A DNA stretch of 45,660 nt, from positions 1 through 45,660 of the IMG/VR virus record IMGVR_UViG_3300030090_005581. One strand, written 5' to 3'. Of this stretch, positions 1 to 9,699 are shown one piece after another (position 1 is the stretch's first letter; the number at the start of each line of letters is the position of its first letter). Source of the stretch: a virus. The notes under the pieces are model-generated. The model worked only from the letters and a program-made list of their open reading frames with translations. It did no database searches and had not been told where the DNA came from. The position numbers and the translations under genes were made by a program.

Positions 1-445
1 CTGCATTAGTTTCTGAACCTATAAAAATTTTACCTCCTAATGTATGACTTACTCCACTTGCACTTATATTACCTGAAGCTGTTATGTTAGTTAAATTTAA
101 CGAAGCTTGTCCAGTTTGACCTATATCAAATATGTTTGGTGATTGTAATGCAGCAAATTTATTTCCATTAATGTCAAATCTATTAGCAGCTATAACAGAC
201 GATGTTATACCTACTGATGCTGTTATTTGAGCGAATCGAACTTTGGCAGAAGTTTCCATTCTTTGTTCTATCGTAGAAAGATAATTCCATTGAACATTAT
301 TTGCACCTAATGTTTGAAGTTCAGCCAGTTCTGTAGCATCTAATACTACACTTCCTGTACCATCATATAATATCGCACCATCTGTGTGTACAACACGTTG
401 GAACGTATCTTGTATTAGCGAACCTGATAGATTGGGTAGTGCCAT
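1..445 (-). CDS. Tail fibre / virion protein, 3' part cut by window edge
   Basis: The frame begins at ATG 443-445 (MALPNLSGSLIQDTF...) and stays open to the left edge, giving about 148 residues. The visible part is rich in Ser, Thr, Ala and Gly, with phrases such as NITASGNISASG that recur in the neighbouring fibre proteins. This low-complexity beta-rich composition is typical of trimeric phage fibres. It is the last gene in the tail-fibre cluster, 12 nt beyond the stop of the preceding gene. No catalytic motif is visible. It is probably an adhesin or fibre component; the receptor-binding end lies outside the window. Confidence 0.7.
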   Translation of the reverse strand, partial: MALPNLSGSLIQDTFQRVVHTDGAILYDGTGSVVLDATELAELQTLGANNVQWNYLSTIEQRMETSAKVRFAQITASVGITSSVIAANRFDINGNKFAALQSPNIFDIGQTGQASLNLTNITASGNISASGVSHTLGGKIFIGSETNA

Positions 446-457
446 CTATATAACCCC

Positions 458-1030
458 TTATTTTCGTTTTTCTAAAACTTTAATAACCTTTTCAATAACT
501 GGTGCTTTTTGACTTTCAGTTATTGGATTTTGTTGTATATACTCTGCAATAATATTATTCAATTTATCTTTTTTTATAGATAAATTATTTAAGTTTATAT
601 CTTCTTTAATTAACATTTTCATTAAATTTACAATATGTTCTTTTTCTGTAATTGTTGGTTGTGATAATACCTCTACCTGAGATTGAGGCGTCTTAGAGGC
701 CTCGCTGATGGAACCTCTGTTTTGAGATTTAATTTCAACAGTCACTTTCCTTGACGCCTCAACCATAAAGGTAGATTCCCATGGTGTAAAATAAGTATCA
801 TCTGCAATTATCTCCAATTTTATTGTACCTTTAGTACTTTCATCAATTAAACCTTTTAGTCTTTTAACAGGTACTTTTACAATACCTGAATTTGAAATTG
901 TACCCTTGAACATCACGTCAAAACCATCTGCTTCAACAACTAGTCTTGCTTTTGACTGTTTAAGAGATGCTCCTTCAAGTTTTATTTTTGCCTCGAAATT
1001 TTCTATTTTATCCGTGTATAATTTGTACAT
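458..1030 (-). CDS. Conserved phage protein of unknown function in the tail-fibre cluster
   Basis: A 190-residue soluble protein. The first ~95 residues look like a compact beta-rich domain (VVEADGFDVMFKGTI, VKVPVKRLKG, ADDTYFTPWES). A Ser/Gln-rich linker at about 100-125 leads into a Lys-rich helical tail. An AGGAG lies about 10 nt before the ATG, so the start is well supported. It overlaps the preceding gene by 23 nt, which suggests translational coupling. Its place among fibre genes suggests a virion or assembly role, but no known domain is recognised. Confidence 0.75.
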   Translation of the reverse strand: MYKLYTDKIENFEAKIKLEGASLKQSKARLVVEADGFDVMFKGTISNSGIVKVPVKRLKGLIDESTKGTIKLEIIADDTYFTPWESTFMVEASRKVTVEIKSQNRGSISEASKTPQSQVEVLSQPTITEKEHIVNLMKMLIKEDINLNNLSIKKDKLNNIIAEYIQQNPITESQKAPVIEKVIKVLEKRK

Positions 1031-1292
1031 TTTTCTTTAACTCCTCTGCTATTAGTTTTATATCTTCTATGTGCAGTTTTATATTTTCAATTTCTTTTTT
1101 TTCGTCATAAACTTTTATTCCTTTTCTCCACATCAAAAGTCTTACTACTTGACGACGCTTCTTTTTATCTTTATCTCGCTTTCTCCAGTTTTTACCACCA
1201 GATACGATTTCGTCTATTACTTCTACAAGATTCCAATAATGGTCGTTTGAATCCCATCTAAAATCTGCTATATCCCAATTAAGCGTTGCCAT
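1008..1292 (-). CDS. Small basic protein in the tail-fibre cluster, unknown function
   Basis: A 94-residue protein starting MATLNWDIADFRWDSNDHYW, with a very basic middle (residues ~35-55, KRDKDKKKRRQ) and a helical C-terminus. The start codon directly abuts the AT-rich element at 1291-1304, so either the leader is very short or that element is not a promoter here. The 3' end overlaps the next gene. A similar Trp-rich N-terminus is often seen in small tail-associated phage proteins, but I cannot name a family. Confidence 0.7.
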   Translation of the reverse strand: MATLNWDIADFRWDSNDHYWNLVEVIDEIVSGGKNWRKRDKDKKKRRQVVRLLMWRKGIKVYDEKKEIENIKLHIEDIKLIAEELKKNVQIIHG

Positions 1293-1304
1293 ATATAAAT
1301 ATCA
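1291..1304 (-). promoter_or_regulatory. Copy of TGATATTTATATAT element (candidate late promoter)
   Basis: On the minus strand this reads TGATATTTATATAT and fills most of the 21-nt gap between two virion genes. The same string recurs at 6533-6550, 14994-15010, 26535-26551 and 32683-32700. Here it touches the ATG of the downstream gene, so a promoter role would imply an almost leaderless transcript or a start serving the next gene. Confidence 0.4.
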
Positions 1305-1313
1305 TCCTAGTTA

Positions 1314-2564
1314 TTAAAAGGTTCCTCCATCAATGGTAAGTACACTTCCTGTAAACGTTGGTATTCCTGATGAAAATACTCCTTTTGTTGCTGTCATAGT
1401 TCCTTGTAATAATACATTACCTGAACCATCTATTTCAAAATGGTTATTTGCTGTAAACGCTGTACCTTGATGTATTGCAAATTTACTTTGGTCGCTGTCA
1501 ACTCCTACAGACCATCTTTTACCTGATGCATTATTATAAAAAGAAATTCTTCTATCGTGGTTTTGACCTGTTCTCATATTACCTATTATTAAAGGACCGT
1601 TATCAATTTGTATATATGCGCTATTTGTGACGTGAACAACACCTTCAGTCAACATAAATCCTTCACTAATTGCTCCACCAACTTCAACAGAACCTATTCC
1701 AAATCTCATAGAACCTTTAATTGCATTTCCATCAGTTTGTACACCTTCAACAACACCTCGAATTCTTAACGCTGTTGCATCTTCTCTATCAGTTATCGAT
1801 AAGTCTTCCCATGCTATAGTACCTAGTACGTCACCTGCAGACGCTGTTCTTGGAGCGTCAAATGTACCTGGTGAATATGTCATTACTATTTCAGAACCAG
1901 ACGTTTCTGCATCTGCAGCTCCTCCTGCTGAAACATTTTGATATTTCTTAGTTGTTATTTTACCTGCTGCAAATTCTAATTCTTCTGTACCTGAAGTATT
2001 TCTAAATTTAATTGTGTCTGCTTTTAAGTCAATATCATCTGTAGGGTCATCTGTACCTATACCTAGTTTACCTGAAGAAGACGCATAATAATGTACTCTA
2101 TTATTAGCTCCACCTTGAGCTGTAGATTCTCTAATAGCAAAGTCACCTAAATCTGTTACATTTATTACAGTAGAAGAAGTTAATTGATTTGGCATTCCAA
2201 AACCTTTAGTAGGTGGGAAATATAATGATGCTGTAAGTGATGATGTTCCACCTGTACCATCTGAACTACTCCACGCACCTTGATATGCCCAACTTGCCGT
2301 AAATAAAGAAGCAGAACCTATAGGTATATTTTGAGAATTAGGACCTGATTCTGTTGCTTTAATAAGACCACCTGTAAATGCACCTCCAAAAGAAGATGAA
2401 CCACTCACGGCCATTGAATATGTATAAAATTGTATCCACGAACCTGTAAAATATCCTGTACCTACAGAAGGATTACTTGAAGAATAATATGAGTGAGATA
2501 CCCGTGGCCAGCTACCTGTAAAAAATCCTATAGTACTACCTGATTGAAAATATCTATATGCCAT
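1314..2564 (-). CDS. Tail fibre protein
   Basis: A 416-residue protein rich in Ser, Gly and Thr. The N-terminus (AYRYFQSGSTIGFFTGSW...) contains repeated FTGSW-type phrases at about residues 15-20, 38-43 and 88-92. The C-terminal half (KLGIGTDDP, GTMTATKGVFSSG) resembles the shaft and head repeats of phage fibres with trimeric beta structure. Its ATG overlaps the stop of the 1318-residue fibre as TAATG, so the two are translationally coupled. There is no S74 chaperone domain, unlike its upstream neighbour. It is probably a distal fibre or a partner of that protein. Confidence 0.75.
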   Translation of the reverse strand: MAYRYFQSGSTIGFFTGSWPRVSHSYYSSSNPSVGTGYFTGSWIQFYTYSMAVSGSSSFGGAFTGGLIKATESGPNSQNIPIGSASLFTASWAYQGAWSSSDGTGGTSSLTASLYFPPTKGFGMPNQLTSSTVINVTDLGDFAIRESTAQGGANNRVHYYASSSGKLGIGTDDPTDDIDLKADTIKFRNTSGTEELEFAAGKITTKKYQNVSAGGAADAETSGSEIVMTYSPGTFDAPRTASAGDVLGTIAWEDLSITDREDATALRIRGVVEGVQTDGNAIKGSMRFGIGSVEVGGAISEGFMLTEGVVHVTNSAYIQIDNGPLIIGNMRTGQNHDRRISFYNNASGKRWSVGVDSDQSKFAIHQGTAFTANNHFEIDGSGNVLLQGTMTATKGVFSSGIPTFTGSVLTIDGGTF

Positions 2565-5500
2565 TATTTATTCTCCAACTTTTCAATTCTTTTGTTTAAC
2601 TTGTCTATTGTTTTTTGCTGGTCTTGTACAGACTGTATAAGTAATGGTACCAAATCATCATAAGATATTGTCATAGGGTTTTCGTCAACATCTCCATAAC
2701 CATCTCCACCTACAGCTTGAGGGTAAACTTCTTCCAGTTCCTGTGCTATAAGTCCTGTTCTCTTTCTAGTTCTTCTTTCTATAGGTGTTCTTTTATAATA
2801 AAAATCTCTTACACGTATTTTTAATAATTCTGAAATACCTAGTTTTGTAGGTGTTATTTCTTCTTTCAGTCTTTTGTCTGATGTGACTTCATATACAACT
2901 GCGTTTGCAAAATCCGTACAGTCTTTTCTTATACCACCTGCATAATATCCAAGACTGGCTGCGTCGTCATATACTCCTGCATTACAAACTGCTTCGAAGT
3001 GATAAAATGATAGATAAAACGCATTAGGTAAACCTCCAGCATTATTTCCAGCTATAGGTCTAAGTCCAGTACCTACTGTACATGAGTAAAAACCACCACC
3101 ACCTTTTTGATGTATAAAAGTTTGTACAGGTTTTGTTGATGTTTGTATTTTAACACCGTGACCTGCTCTATTCCATAATTCGTCAGAACAACATTGAGCA
3201 TCACCAGGCTGTTCTGATGGCGGGCCTGTAGTATTAAATATTGCAGCATAAGGAACACCTTGCTCCATTGAAGAAATTGGTCCTGCCCAATTATTAACTT
3301 GTAGCCAACATGCTTCAGCATATCTACTTTTGTATGGTGCTGTTTGGTATTCTGCATTCATAGAAGGTTTTGTAAATCCGTATGTTACAGGACAGCCTTG
3401 TATTTCGTGTGTGCTTATATGATAGTCATGACCATGACACATTGCAAACACATTTGCATCAGCCGACATAGGCCTACAAGTACTACAGCAGCTACCACCA
3501 GACCCACCGCCTCCAACAACATCGAATGTTATTGTATCAGCTGATACATCATTTGTAATATTCATATTTGAACCAGCAACAAGTGTAAGATTGTCTTTAC
3601 AATTACCTGGGTCTGCATAAATTGGGTCTGAGCCATCTACAGAAAATGTTGCAAATCCAGGACAAGGTATCGTATGGATTGTTACTGTATCATTGGTAAC
3701 ATCACTCTCCATTCTTATACCTGTACCTTCTTTTAATACTAAAGTATCTGCAGAGGATGCTGACAATACTGTATTTCCTGTTGCAGGTCCAACTGTAGCG
3801 CCAGATGAAGATGCTGCAATTACAAATGAATATGCTTCATCTACACCACCTCCAGTACCAGCCTGCGTTGAGGATATCGTTACTGTATTACCTGCACGTG
3901 AAGTTGTTATATTTGCACCACCTGCAATTACTACAGTTTCACCATGAGATATATCTGTTGGAGAACCACTGCCATCATCTATTTTCCAAATCGTTAATTG
4001 ATTTGTATTTGTGTCAGTTGCATTAAATGTTACAGTGTCTGTACCTGCATTGGTTGTAATTGACATATTAGAACCAGCTGCAAAAGTTAATGTATCTGTT
4101 GTTGTGTCTGCAACCACATTTGATTGACCTGCAACAGCTATTGTTTCAAATAAATTTTGGTCAGCACCGCCTCCGCCTCCATGCATTGCTGCTGATGATG
4201 TTACTTTTAACTGGCCTGTTACTGGGTCCCAATTAACAAGTTTTGATTGAGACGCTTCAGGTAAACAAGGAAAGTATATTGAACCAGACGTTATCCAAGA
4301 GTCAGTACAAAGCTGGCCAAACAAACCTGGACCTGACATAGTTATAGGACCACCTGCAACTACTGGACCAGAAAATGATACTGCGTTACTCATTGTAAGA
4401 GGACCAAATATATTTGTCGTACTTATATTACCAAATGAGCCAGAGCTACCGCTAACAGTATTTGCTACAACATTTGTAAATGTTGCTGTAAGCTCATTTT
4501 TCCACGGTACTTTATCTATTACTGCAGTATAATTTGATATCATTCCATAATCATTATAGAATTCAAACTTAAAGTCTAATGAGTCGTATGCTGCAACATT
4601 ACATTTTATTGTAGGAAATATTACATCGAATGTTCCTGGTGTATATCCTTTTCTATCCCAAGGTTTTATTGATATATTCCAAAAGTGCCATACACCTGAA
4701 TCTATTTTGAATTTAGGCAGGCCGTGTTCTGTACCATCTGCCTTGAATATAAATTTATATCCTTTTTCCTTAAAATTATCTTTATCGTCTAATTCTATAT
4801 GCTTTTTTCTTACTGCAGTGTCTTCTATCATTCCAATGAACTTACCATAATCATCTCCTCCATCAGTAAAGGCTGAGCCTGACATGTATATTGTACATTT
4901 AGGTTCTACTATAGGTGCAGGGTCTGGTATTGGTGTCCATGTAGGTAGTTGTGTTTTAACAGATACAGCTTTGAACGATAATTCATACCACTGGTCTTGG
5001 AAAAACGATGCTGATTCCTTAGATTCTAACCACCAATATTGAGTACCATCTAAAGCAAGTGCTTGTTGGTTATCACCAATTCTTAAATTATCCTCAACAG
5101 GAGGATTTTCTCCCGACGACTGCTGTTGATATAGTGACATCGAAGGTGTAGTACCTCCTACACAGCTTGTTGTCCAATATGTCATTAAAGTATTTATACC
5201 ACCAAATGCAACACCCCATTTAGAAAAATCACCTATAGGTGCTCTATATTTTTGAAAGTCTTTTCTATATAAAAGTTCTTGTGGAATTATATTGTTATCT
5301 GACGCCAATACCCAATCAAAAGGAGCTTGATGATTTTTCATATAACATTTTACTCTTGTAACGTCACCTGTTAAAGGCTCTAAATTATTAAATGTTACAT
5401 GAGCATAAGATGTATTTAGAGGCTCGCCACTTGAACCTGTTGGTGATGCACTATAACTCTGAGGTGTTTCTGACCATATCAATTCAAAATTAGAGTTTTC

Positions 5501-6520
5501 AAATTCATAGTGCTCAAACTCTTGATATTGTGCAGCTGTATTACCTTGAAATGTTGTATGAGGCGTATTTGTTCTTGCTTCAAACGGAGACAGTACTTCT
5601 GTTATTGTTGTAAGATAAGCACCTGTTACGTATGCTCCAACATTATTTGTAAGTCCTGATTTTTCAAAAAGGCCATCACCTTGTTCTGTTTCTGCATATT
5701 GAGGAGGAGCATTATATCCAGCTATTGAAGAAGGTCGTGGATTTGAAGGTTGTCTTACTATAAGAATACCACCTTCCATATCTTTTGTAAACCCTCCAAA
5801 ATCTATTAAATTTGTATTAGGTTGAGCAAGTGTTACGTATGTTCTATCTGCAGCTTTTTTATATGATACTTGAGCTAGTGTATTAACAGACGAAGAAAGT
5901 GTATAGCTTGAAGTTTTATTTTGATATTCGGAAGCAGTAGGCCACCCTATAGATGAAGAAAGTTCAGGGTTATAGCTTAGTTTATAAAAAGGTTTTAACA
6001 CCTCTTTTATTTCAATAACAGGTTTGCTAAATTGGTTATATATAATTTTTGAACTATTTGGAGACATAGGCTGTGCAGTAAACTGTCTTGTCCATCTAAA
6101 GTTTACTATACCTGCCCAATCAGGAGGTATTGCTGCACCATTAGGTGCTCTTGTTGCGACACCCATTAACGTAACAATAACCTCACCAGGTGGAGTTTCA
6201 GGTGTTATATCTATTGCAATTACTCTATTATGAGCATCGTCATTTAAGTCATATACCTGAGTTTTTATTAAATTACCTTGCGAGTCTAATGCTTCAATTA
6301 GTATTTGAGAGTTTATTTCCATAGTATCAGAATTACCTCTAATACCAATTAGGTTTTTACCTCCGTGTAATATAAATGATGGGTCATAGCTCAATCTAAA
6401 ATAATTAGAAGACCTATCGTCAAAGTCATCAAAGTACGCGTCTCTAGTAACGAGGTCTTGAAAAAACTCTTGACCTCTCAATGTTTCTACTTGTAGACGT
6501 TCTATTCTATTCTGTGCCAT
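2564..6520 (-). CDS. Large tail fibre with C-terminal S74 intramolecular chaperone
   Basis: A 1318-residue protein. The first ~700 residues are a mixed beta-rich region; the rest is Ser/Gly/Thr-rich with imperfect repeats (AGSNMSITTNAGTDTVTF, AGSNMNITNDVSADTITF) and Gly runs near residues 790 and 1020. From about residue 1214 there is a peptidase S74 domain: SDKRLKEEI, GLIAQELEEVYPQAV and a terminal coiled coil. In endosialidase-type proteins this domain assists trimer folding and then cleaves itself off at the Ser of the SD.RLK motif, so Ser1214 is the predicted cleavage site. The long length and Cys-containing knob (SCCSTCR) suggest a host-receptor fibre. Confidence 0.88.
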   Translation of the reverse strand: MAQNRIERLQVETLRGQEFFQDLVTRDAYFDDFDDRSSNYFRLSYDPSFILHGGKNLIGIRGNSDTMEINSQILIEALDSQGNLIKTQVYDLNDDAHNRVIAIDITPETPPGEVIVTLMGVATRAPNGAAIPPDWAGIVNFRWTRQFTAQPMSPNSSKIIYNQFSKPVIEIKEVLKPFYKLSYNPELSSSIGWPTASEYQNKTSSYTLSSSVNTLAQVSYKKAADRTYVTLAQPNTNLIDFGGFTKDMEGGILIVRQPSNPRPSSIAGYNAPPQYAETEQGDGLFEKSGLTNNVGAYVTGAYLTTITEVLSPFEARTNTPHTTFQGNTAAQYQEFEHYEFENSNFELIWSETPQSYSASPTGSSGEPLNTSYAHVTFNNLEPLTGDVTRVKCYMKNHQAPFDWVLASDNNIIPQELLYRKDFQKYRAPIGDFSKWGVAFGGINTLMTYWTTSCVGGTTPSMSLYQQQSSGENPPVEDNLRIGDNQQALALDGTQYWWLESKESASFFQDQWYELSFKAVSVKTQLPTWTPIPDPAPIVEPKCTIYMSGSAFTDGGDDYGKFIGMIEDTAVRKKHIELDDKDNFKEKGYKFIFKADGTEHGLPKFKIDSGVWHFWNISIKPWDRKGYTPGTFDVIFPTIKCNVAAYDSLDFKFEFYNDYGMISNYTAVIDKVPWKNELTATFTNVVANTVSGSSGSFGNISTTNIFGPLTMSNAVSFSGPVVAGGPITMSGPGLFGQLCTDSWITSGSIYFPCLPEASQSKLVNWDPVTGQLKVTSSAAMHGGGGGADQNLFETIAVAGQSNVVADTTTDTLTFAAGSNMSITTNAGTDTVTFNATDTNTNQLTIWKIDDGSGSPTDISHGETVVIAGGANITTSRAGNTVTISSTQAGTGGGVDEAYSFVIAASSSGATVGPATGNTVLSASSADTLVLKEGTGIRMESDVTNDTVTIHTIPCPGFATFSVDGSDPIYADPGNCKDNLTLVAGSNMNITNDVSADTITFDVVGGGGSGGSCCSTCRPMSADANVFAMCHGHDYHISTHEIQGCPVTYGFTKPSMNAEYQTAPYKSRYAEACWLQVNNWAGPISSMEQGVPYAAIFNTTGPPSEQPGDAQCCSDELWNRAGHGVKIQTSTKPVQTFIHQKGGGGFYSCTVGTGLRPIAGNNAGGLPNAFYLSFYHFEAVCNAGVYDDAASLGYYAGGIRKDCTDFANAVVYEVTSDKRLKEEITPTKLGISELLKIRVRDFYYKRTPIERRTRKRTGLIAQELEEVYPQAVGGDGYGDVDENPMTISYDDLVPLLIQSVQDQQKTIDKLNKRIEKLENK

Positions 6521-6532
6521 TCGAAATTCCCA

Positions 6533-6550
6533 TTATATATAAATATCATA
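6533..6550 (-). promoter_or_regulatory. Copy of TGATATTTATATATAA element (candidate late promoter)
   Basis: The minus strand reads TATGATATTTATATATAATG in the 32-nt gap between the Mre11-Rad50 gene and the large fibre gene, about 15-30 nt before the fibre ATG. It fits a late promoter for the fibre genes. Confidence 0.5.
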
Positions 6551-6552
6551 CA

Positions 6553-9500
6553 CTACACAATAACTTTACTATAGCCGCGGCTTTGATTTATTTCTATTAA
6601 ACCGTCGACCATATCTTTCATTATATCTATATGGGAAATTATCATTACAAAGTCAAACTCTGTTTTTAGGTAGTCAAAAAGCATTGATAGCGAATTAAGA
6701 TTTTCTAAATCTAAATTTCCAAACCCTTCGTCTATTGCAAGGAAGCTAGGTCTTGGAAGATTTGATATTTTTATAAGAGCGACTCTAATTGCTAAAGAAC
6801 TAATAAATTTTTCCATACCACTTGTAAGTTCTAATGGCCATTTGTCGTCATCTCCATATTTTATATTTGTCAATATGTTTTTACCATCAACATCAAACTC
6901 TATTTCGTAGTCAACAATTTGAGAAAGAGTATTGTTTATCTCTTCCTCTAAATAAGGTAATGTTTCTGCAATTATTTCATAAGGTATACCATCTCGTCTT
7001 ATAGCATCTAGATAGTATTCGTATGATTTGAGTTTTAATTCTAGTTCGTGAGCATCTTTAATTGTATTTTCAATATGAGAAATATTTTGTTTTGTTATAG
7101 AAACATTACTATATGCCTTTTGTATTTTTGAAGACAACTCATCTAATTCTAGTTTTATACTTGACTTTTCTATTTCAAGACTTTCAATAATTTTATTTAT
7201 TTTTTCATTTGCCTTTATAGTTTCCTTGTTTTTATAGTATTTTTCTATATCCTTTTCCACGCCTCTTAAATCAGTCTTAAATGCACGTAAGTCGGACTTT
7301 CTCTGTTCTGACTTAATAATAATTTCTGAATTATATTGGCTTATTTGCAGTTTTTCGGCGTTTAATGTATTATATGTGTTAATTAACTTTTCAACCTCTA
7401 TTTTCTCTAATAATATATTATCTGATATGCCTTTGTCGTGTAAAAGTTTTTTAACAATAATTTTATCTTCTTCTAACTCTACTTTAGCTTTGTCTGCAGC
7501 TTTAACAAACTCATTGTTACAACAATATTTACAATTAGGGTCATATTCGTGTGTATCTAATTTAGATATAAGGTCAAGCTTATTTCTTACACTAACCTTT
7601 TTTACTTCTATTTCTCTAACAAGTCTAGAGTTATTTTCTTTTTCAGAATCTAATACAGATTTTTTAGCATTTAATTCATCTATATTTATTTTTGATATTT
7701 TAGAAACAACATCAGACATTTTAACTTTATTGGCTTTTTTATAGTTTTTATATTTTTCTAATTTCTGATTATTAAATTCTATTTCTCGTATACGCCTATG
7801 CTTTCTTGATTCAAGTGCATCAATATCATTTTCTACAGTTATATTTTTAAGCTCTTTTACTTTATTGTGTATTTGCTCTTCTTTCTTAGAATATTTTTTC
7901 TGTATTTGTTTTTTATTATTATTAAGCTCTTTATATATAGCCTCATATTCTAAAAGTTTATCCTCTTCATCTATTAACTGCTGTGAATAATCTGTTTTGC
8001 CAAAATTACGAAGTAATATTTGTACCTCTTTTATCTCTTCATTTGCAAGCTGATATAATTCTTCAAATACAGTTATATCTAAAAACTGAGAAAGTAAATC
8101 TTTCTTTTCAACCTGTGTTTTATCAATGAATCCTGTATTGTTATTTTGAACTGACATTGAAGTTAGAACAAAGTCATTGTATAACCCAAGATAACCTCTT
8201 ATATTTTTATCAGTTTGAGTTCGCTGCTCTCCATTAAGAGATATAGGATTGTCATCTTCACCAATCATCCAAAAATCTACATCAACACGAACATGACCTG
8301 ACTTTTCTTTTTTACCTCTACGTTCTATAAAATAATCTACACCATCTATTTCAAAATTTAATTTAGAATAAAAATTACCTTTTTTATTATTTAACACATC
8401 AGACGCAGATTTTGTTCTAGAACATTTATGAAATATATTAAACATAACTGCATCTAATATTGCAGATTTACCTGCGTGGTTAGGTGCGAATATTCCTATT
8501 ACATCTCTAAGTTTTGAAAAATCTATAATATTGTTTTCACCATAACTAAACATGTTTGAAAACTCAAATGTTTTAGGTTTCCACCTAACACCTCTTGACA
8601 CCTCTATTGTAGAAAGATTTTTATTTAATTCAGTATTTATATTTTTAATTCTTCTTATTGTTTCATCGTCGGCAGGATGGTTTGTACCTATATATTCTTC
8701 CAATAATTCATTTTGATATTGTACATCTCTAATATCTCTTGTTATAGACCTCGTTGTTTTATTTTGAGCATTTAATTTATCATTTTTTATTATAATAATA
8801 TCTTTTGTTTTACATTTGCTTTTTATTTTCTTTATTATATCTTTTAATTGTGCTTGTGTAGTACTTTCTGTTTTTATTCTAACTCTAGGATATTTAGGTA
8901 TACTACTTATATCTGGAAGTATTCCATCTTTTACATCTATTGTATAAAAACCATGTTGGTTTTCAAAGTTAACAAATTCAGCTTTTCTTTTATCTATATC
9001 CCAAATAGCACAACCGTGATTATCAAAAGCTTCACCAAAATTTTGTTGTATTAGTGAACCTACCTGCAATATTGTTTCGTTCTTATTATAAAATTGTCTT
9101 TTATGTATATCACCTAACATTACCATATCGTATCCATCAAACATAGATATTTTAAGGTCATCGCTTTCTACTTTATACCCAGCATCTGTATATGACATAT
9201 CAAGTGCACCGTGAAACAAAGCTACCTTTGTATCAGCATCAAATGATTTTGCACGTATAAAAGTTTCAGGGTCGTCAAATATACTAAATACTACAAAATG
9301 AGTACCAGCAATTTCATGTATAGCAGAATCTTTAAGATAATGTAATTGTGGATGTGCTAAAGAATCCACCATAGGTGAAAGTGAGTCTAACCTTGATGAG
9401 TTATTTAGATTAGCATCGTGATTACCTGTAATTATTATTGTGTGTCTTCTATCTGCTAGATTTTTTAAGAATTCTGTTGTAAGCTTTATTAACTCAGGTG

Positions 9501-9699
9501 ATATATCTGTTTTACTATGTACTATATCTCCACCAACATATACTATAGAATTTTTTGGCAACGCATCTACTTGCTTGTATAATTGTCTAAATACTTTTCT
9601 ATATTCTTTGTGTCTTTGATAGTTTCTAATGTGTATATCTGCAACGTGTAATACTTTTTCTAATTTATCAAATCCTACATCTATTTTGTTAAAGTCCAA
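6553..9699 (-). CDS. Fused Mre11-Rad50 (gp47-gp46 / SbcD-SbcC) recombination nuclease
   Basis: A 1048-residue protein joining both subunits of the DNA-end-processing complex. Residues ~15-200 are a calcineurin-type phosphoesterase with DIH (21-23), GDIVH (57-61), GNHD (92-95), FHG (162-164) and GDIH (196-199), all typical of Mre11. From ~375 a Rad50 ATPase follows: Walker A APNHAGKS (405-412), long coiled coils, a zinc hook CKYC (723-726), ABC signature LTSGME (958-963) and Walker B FLAIDEG (986-992). T4 encodes these parts as separate gp47 and gp46. The start is TTG at 9697-9699, preceded by GGAG and overlapping the primase end by 11 nt; no ATG lies before the first motif. Confidence 0.93.
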   Translation of the reverse strand: MDFNKIDVGFDKLEKVLHVADIHIRNYQRHKEYRKVFRQLYKQVDALPKNSIVYVGGDIVHSKTDISPELIKLTTEFLKNLADRRHTIIITGNHDANLNNSSRLDSLSPMVDSLAHPQLHYLKDSAIHEIAGTHFVVFSIFDDPETFIRAKSFDADTKVALFHGALDMSYTDAGYKVESDDLKISMFDGYDMVMLGDIHKRQFYNKNETILQVGSLIQQNFGEAFDNHGCAIWDIDKRKAEFVNFENQHGFYTIDVKDGILPDISSIPKYPRVRIKTESTTQAQLKDIIKKIKSKCKTKDIIIIKNDKLNAQNKTTRSITRDIRDVQYQNELLEEYIGTNHPADDETIRRIKNINTELNKNLSTIEVSRGVRWKPKTFEFSNMFSYGENNIIDFSKLRDVIGIFAPNHAGKSAILDAVMFNIFHKCSRTKSASDVLNNKKGNFYSKLNFEIDGVDYFIERRGKKEKSGHVRVDVDFWMIGEDDNPISLNGEQRTQTDKNIRGYLGLYNDFVLTSMSVQNNNTGFIDKTQVEKKDLLSQFLDITVFEELYQLANEEIKEVQILLRNFGKTDYSQQLIDEEDKLLEYEAIYKELNNNKKQIQKKYSKKEEQIHNKVKELKNITVENDIDALESRKHRRIREIEFNNQKLEKYKNYKKANKVKMSDVVSKISKINIDELNAKKSVLDSEKENNSRLVREIEVKKVSVRNKLDLISKLDTHEYDPNCKYCCNNEFVKAADKAKVELEEDKIIVKKLLHDKGISDNILLEKIEVEKLINTYNTLNAEKLQISQYNSEIIIKSEQRKSDLRAFKTDLRGVEKDIEKYYKNKETIKANEKINKIIESLEIEKSSIKLELDELSSKIQKAYSNVSITKQNISHIENTIKDAHELELKLKSYEYYLDAIRRDGIPYEIIAETLPYLEEEINNTLSQIVDYEIEFDVDGKNILTNIKYGDDDKWPLELTSGMEKFISSLAIRVALIKISNLPRPSFLAIDEGFGNLDLENLNSLSMLFDYLKTEFDFVMIISHIDIMKDMVDGLIEINQSRGYSKVIV

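Noticed and set aside
3344-4026. Plus-strand open frames opposite the large fibre gene
   Set aside because: They are reverse-phase shadows of the repetitive fibre sequence, with no start signals.
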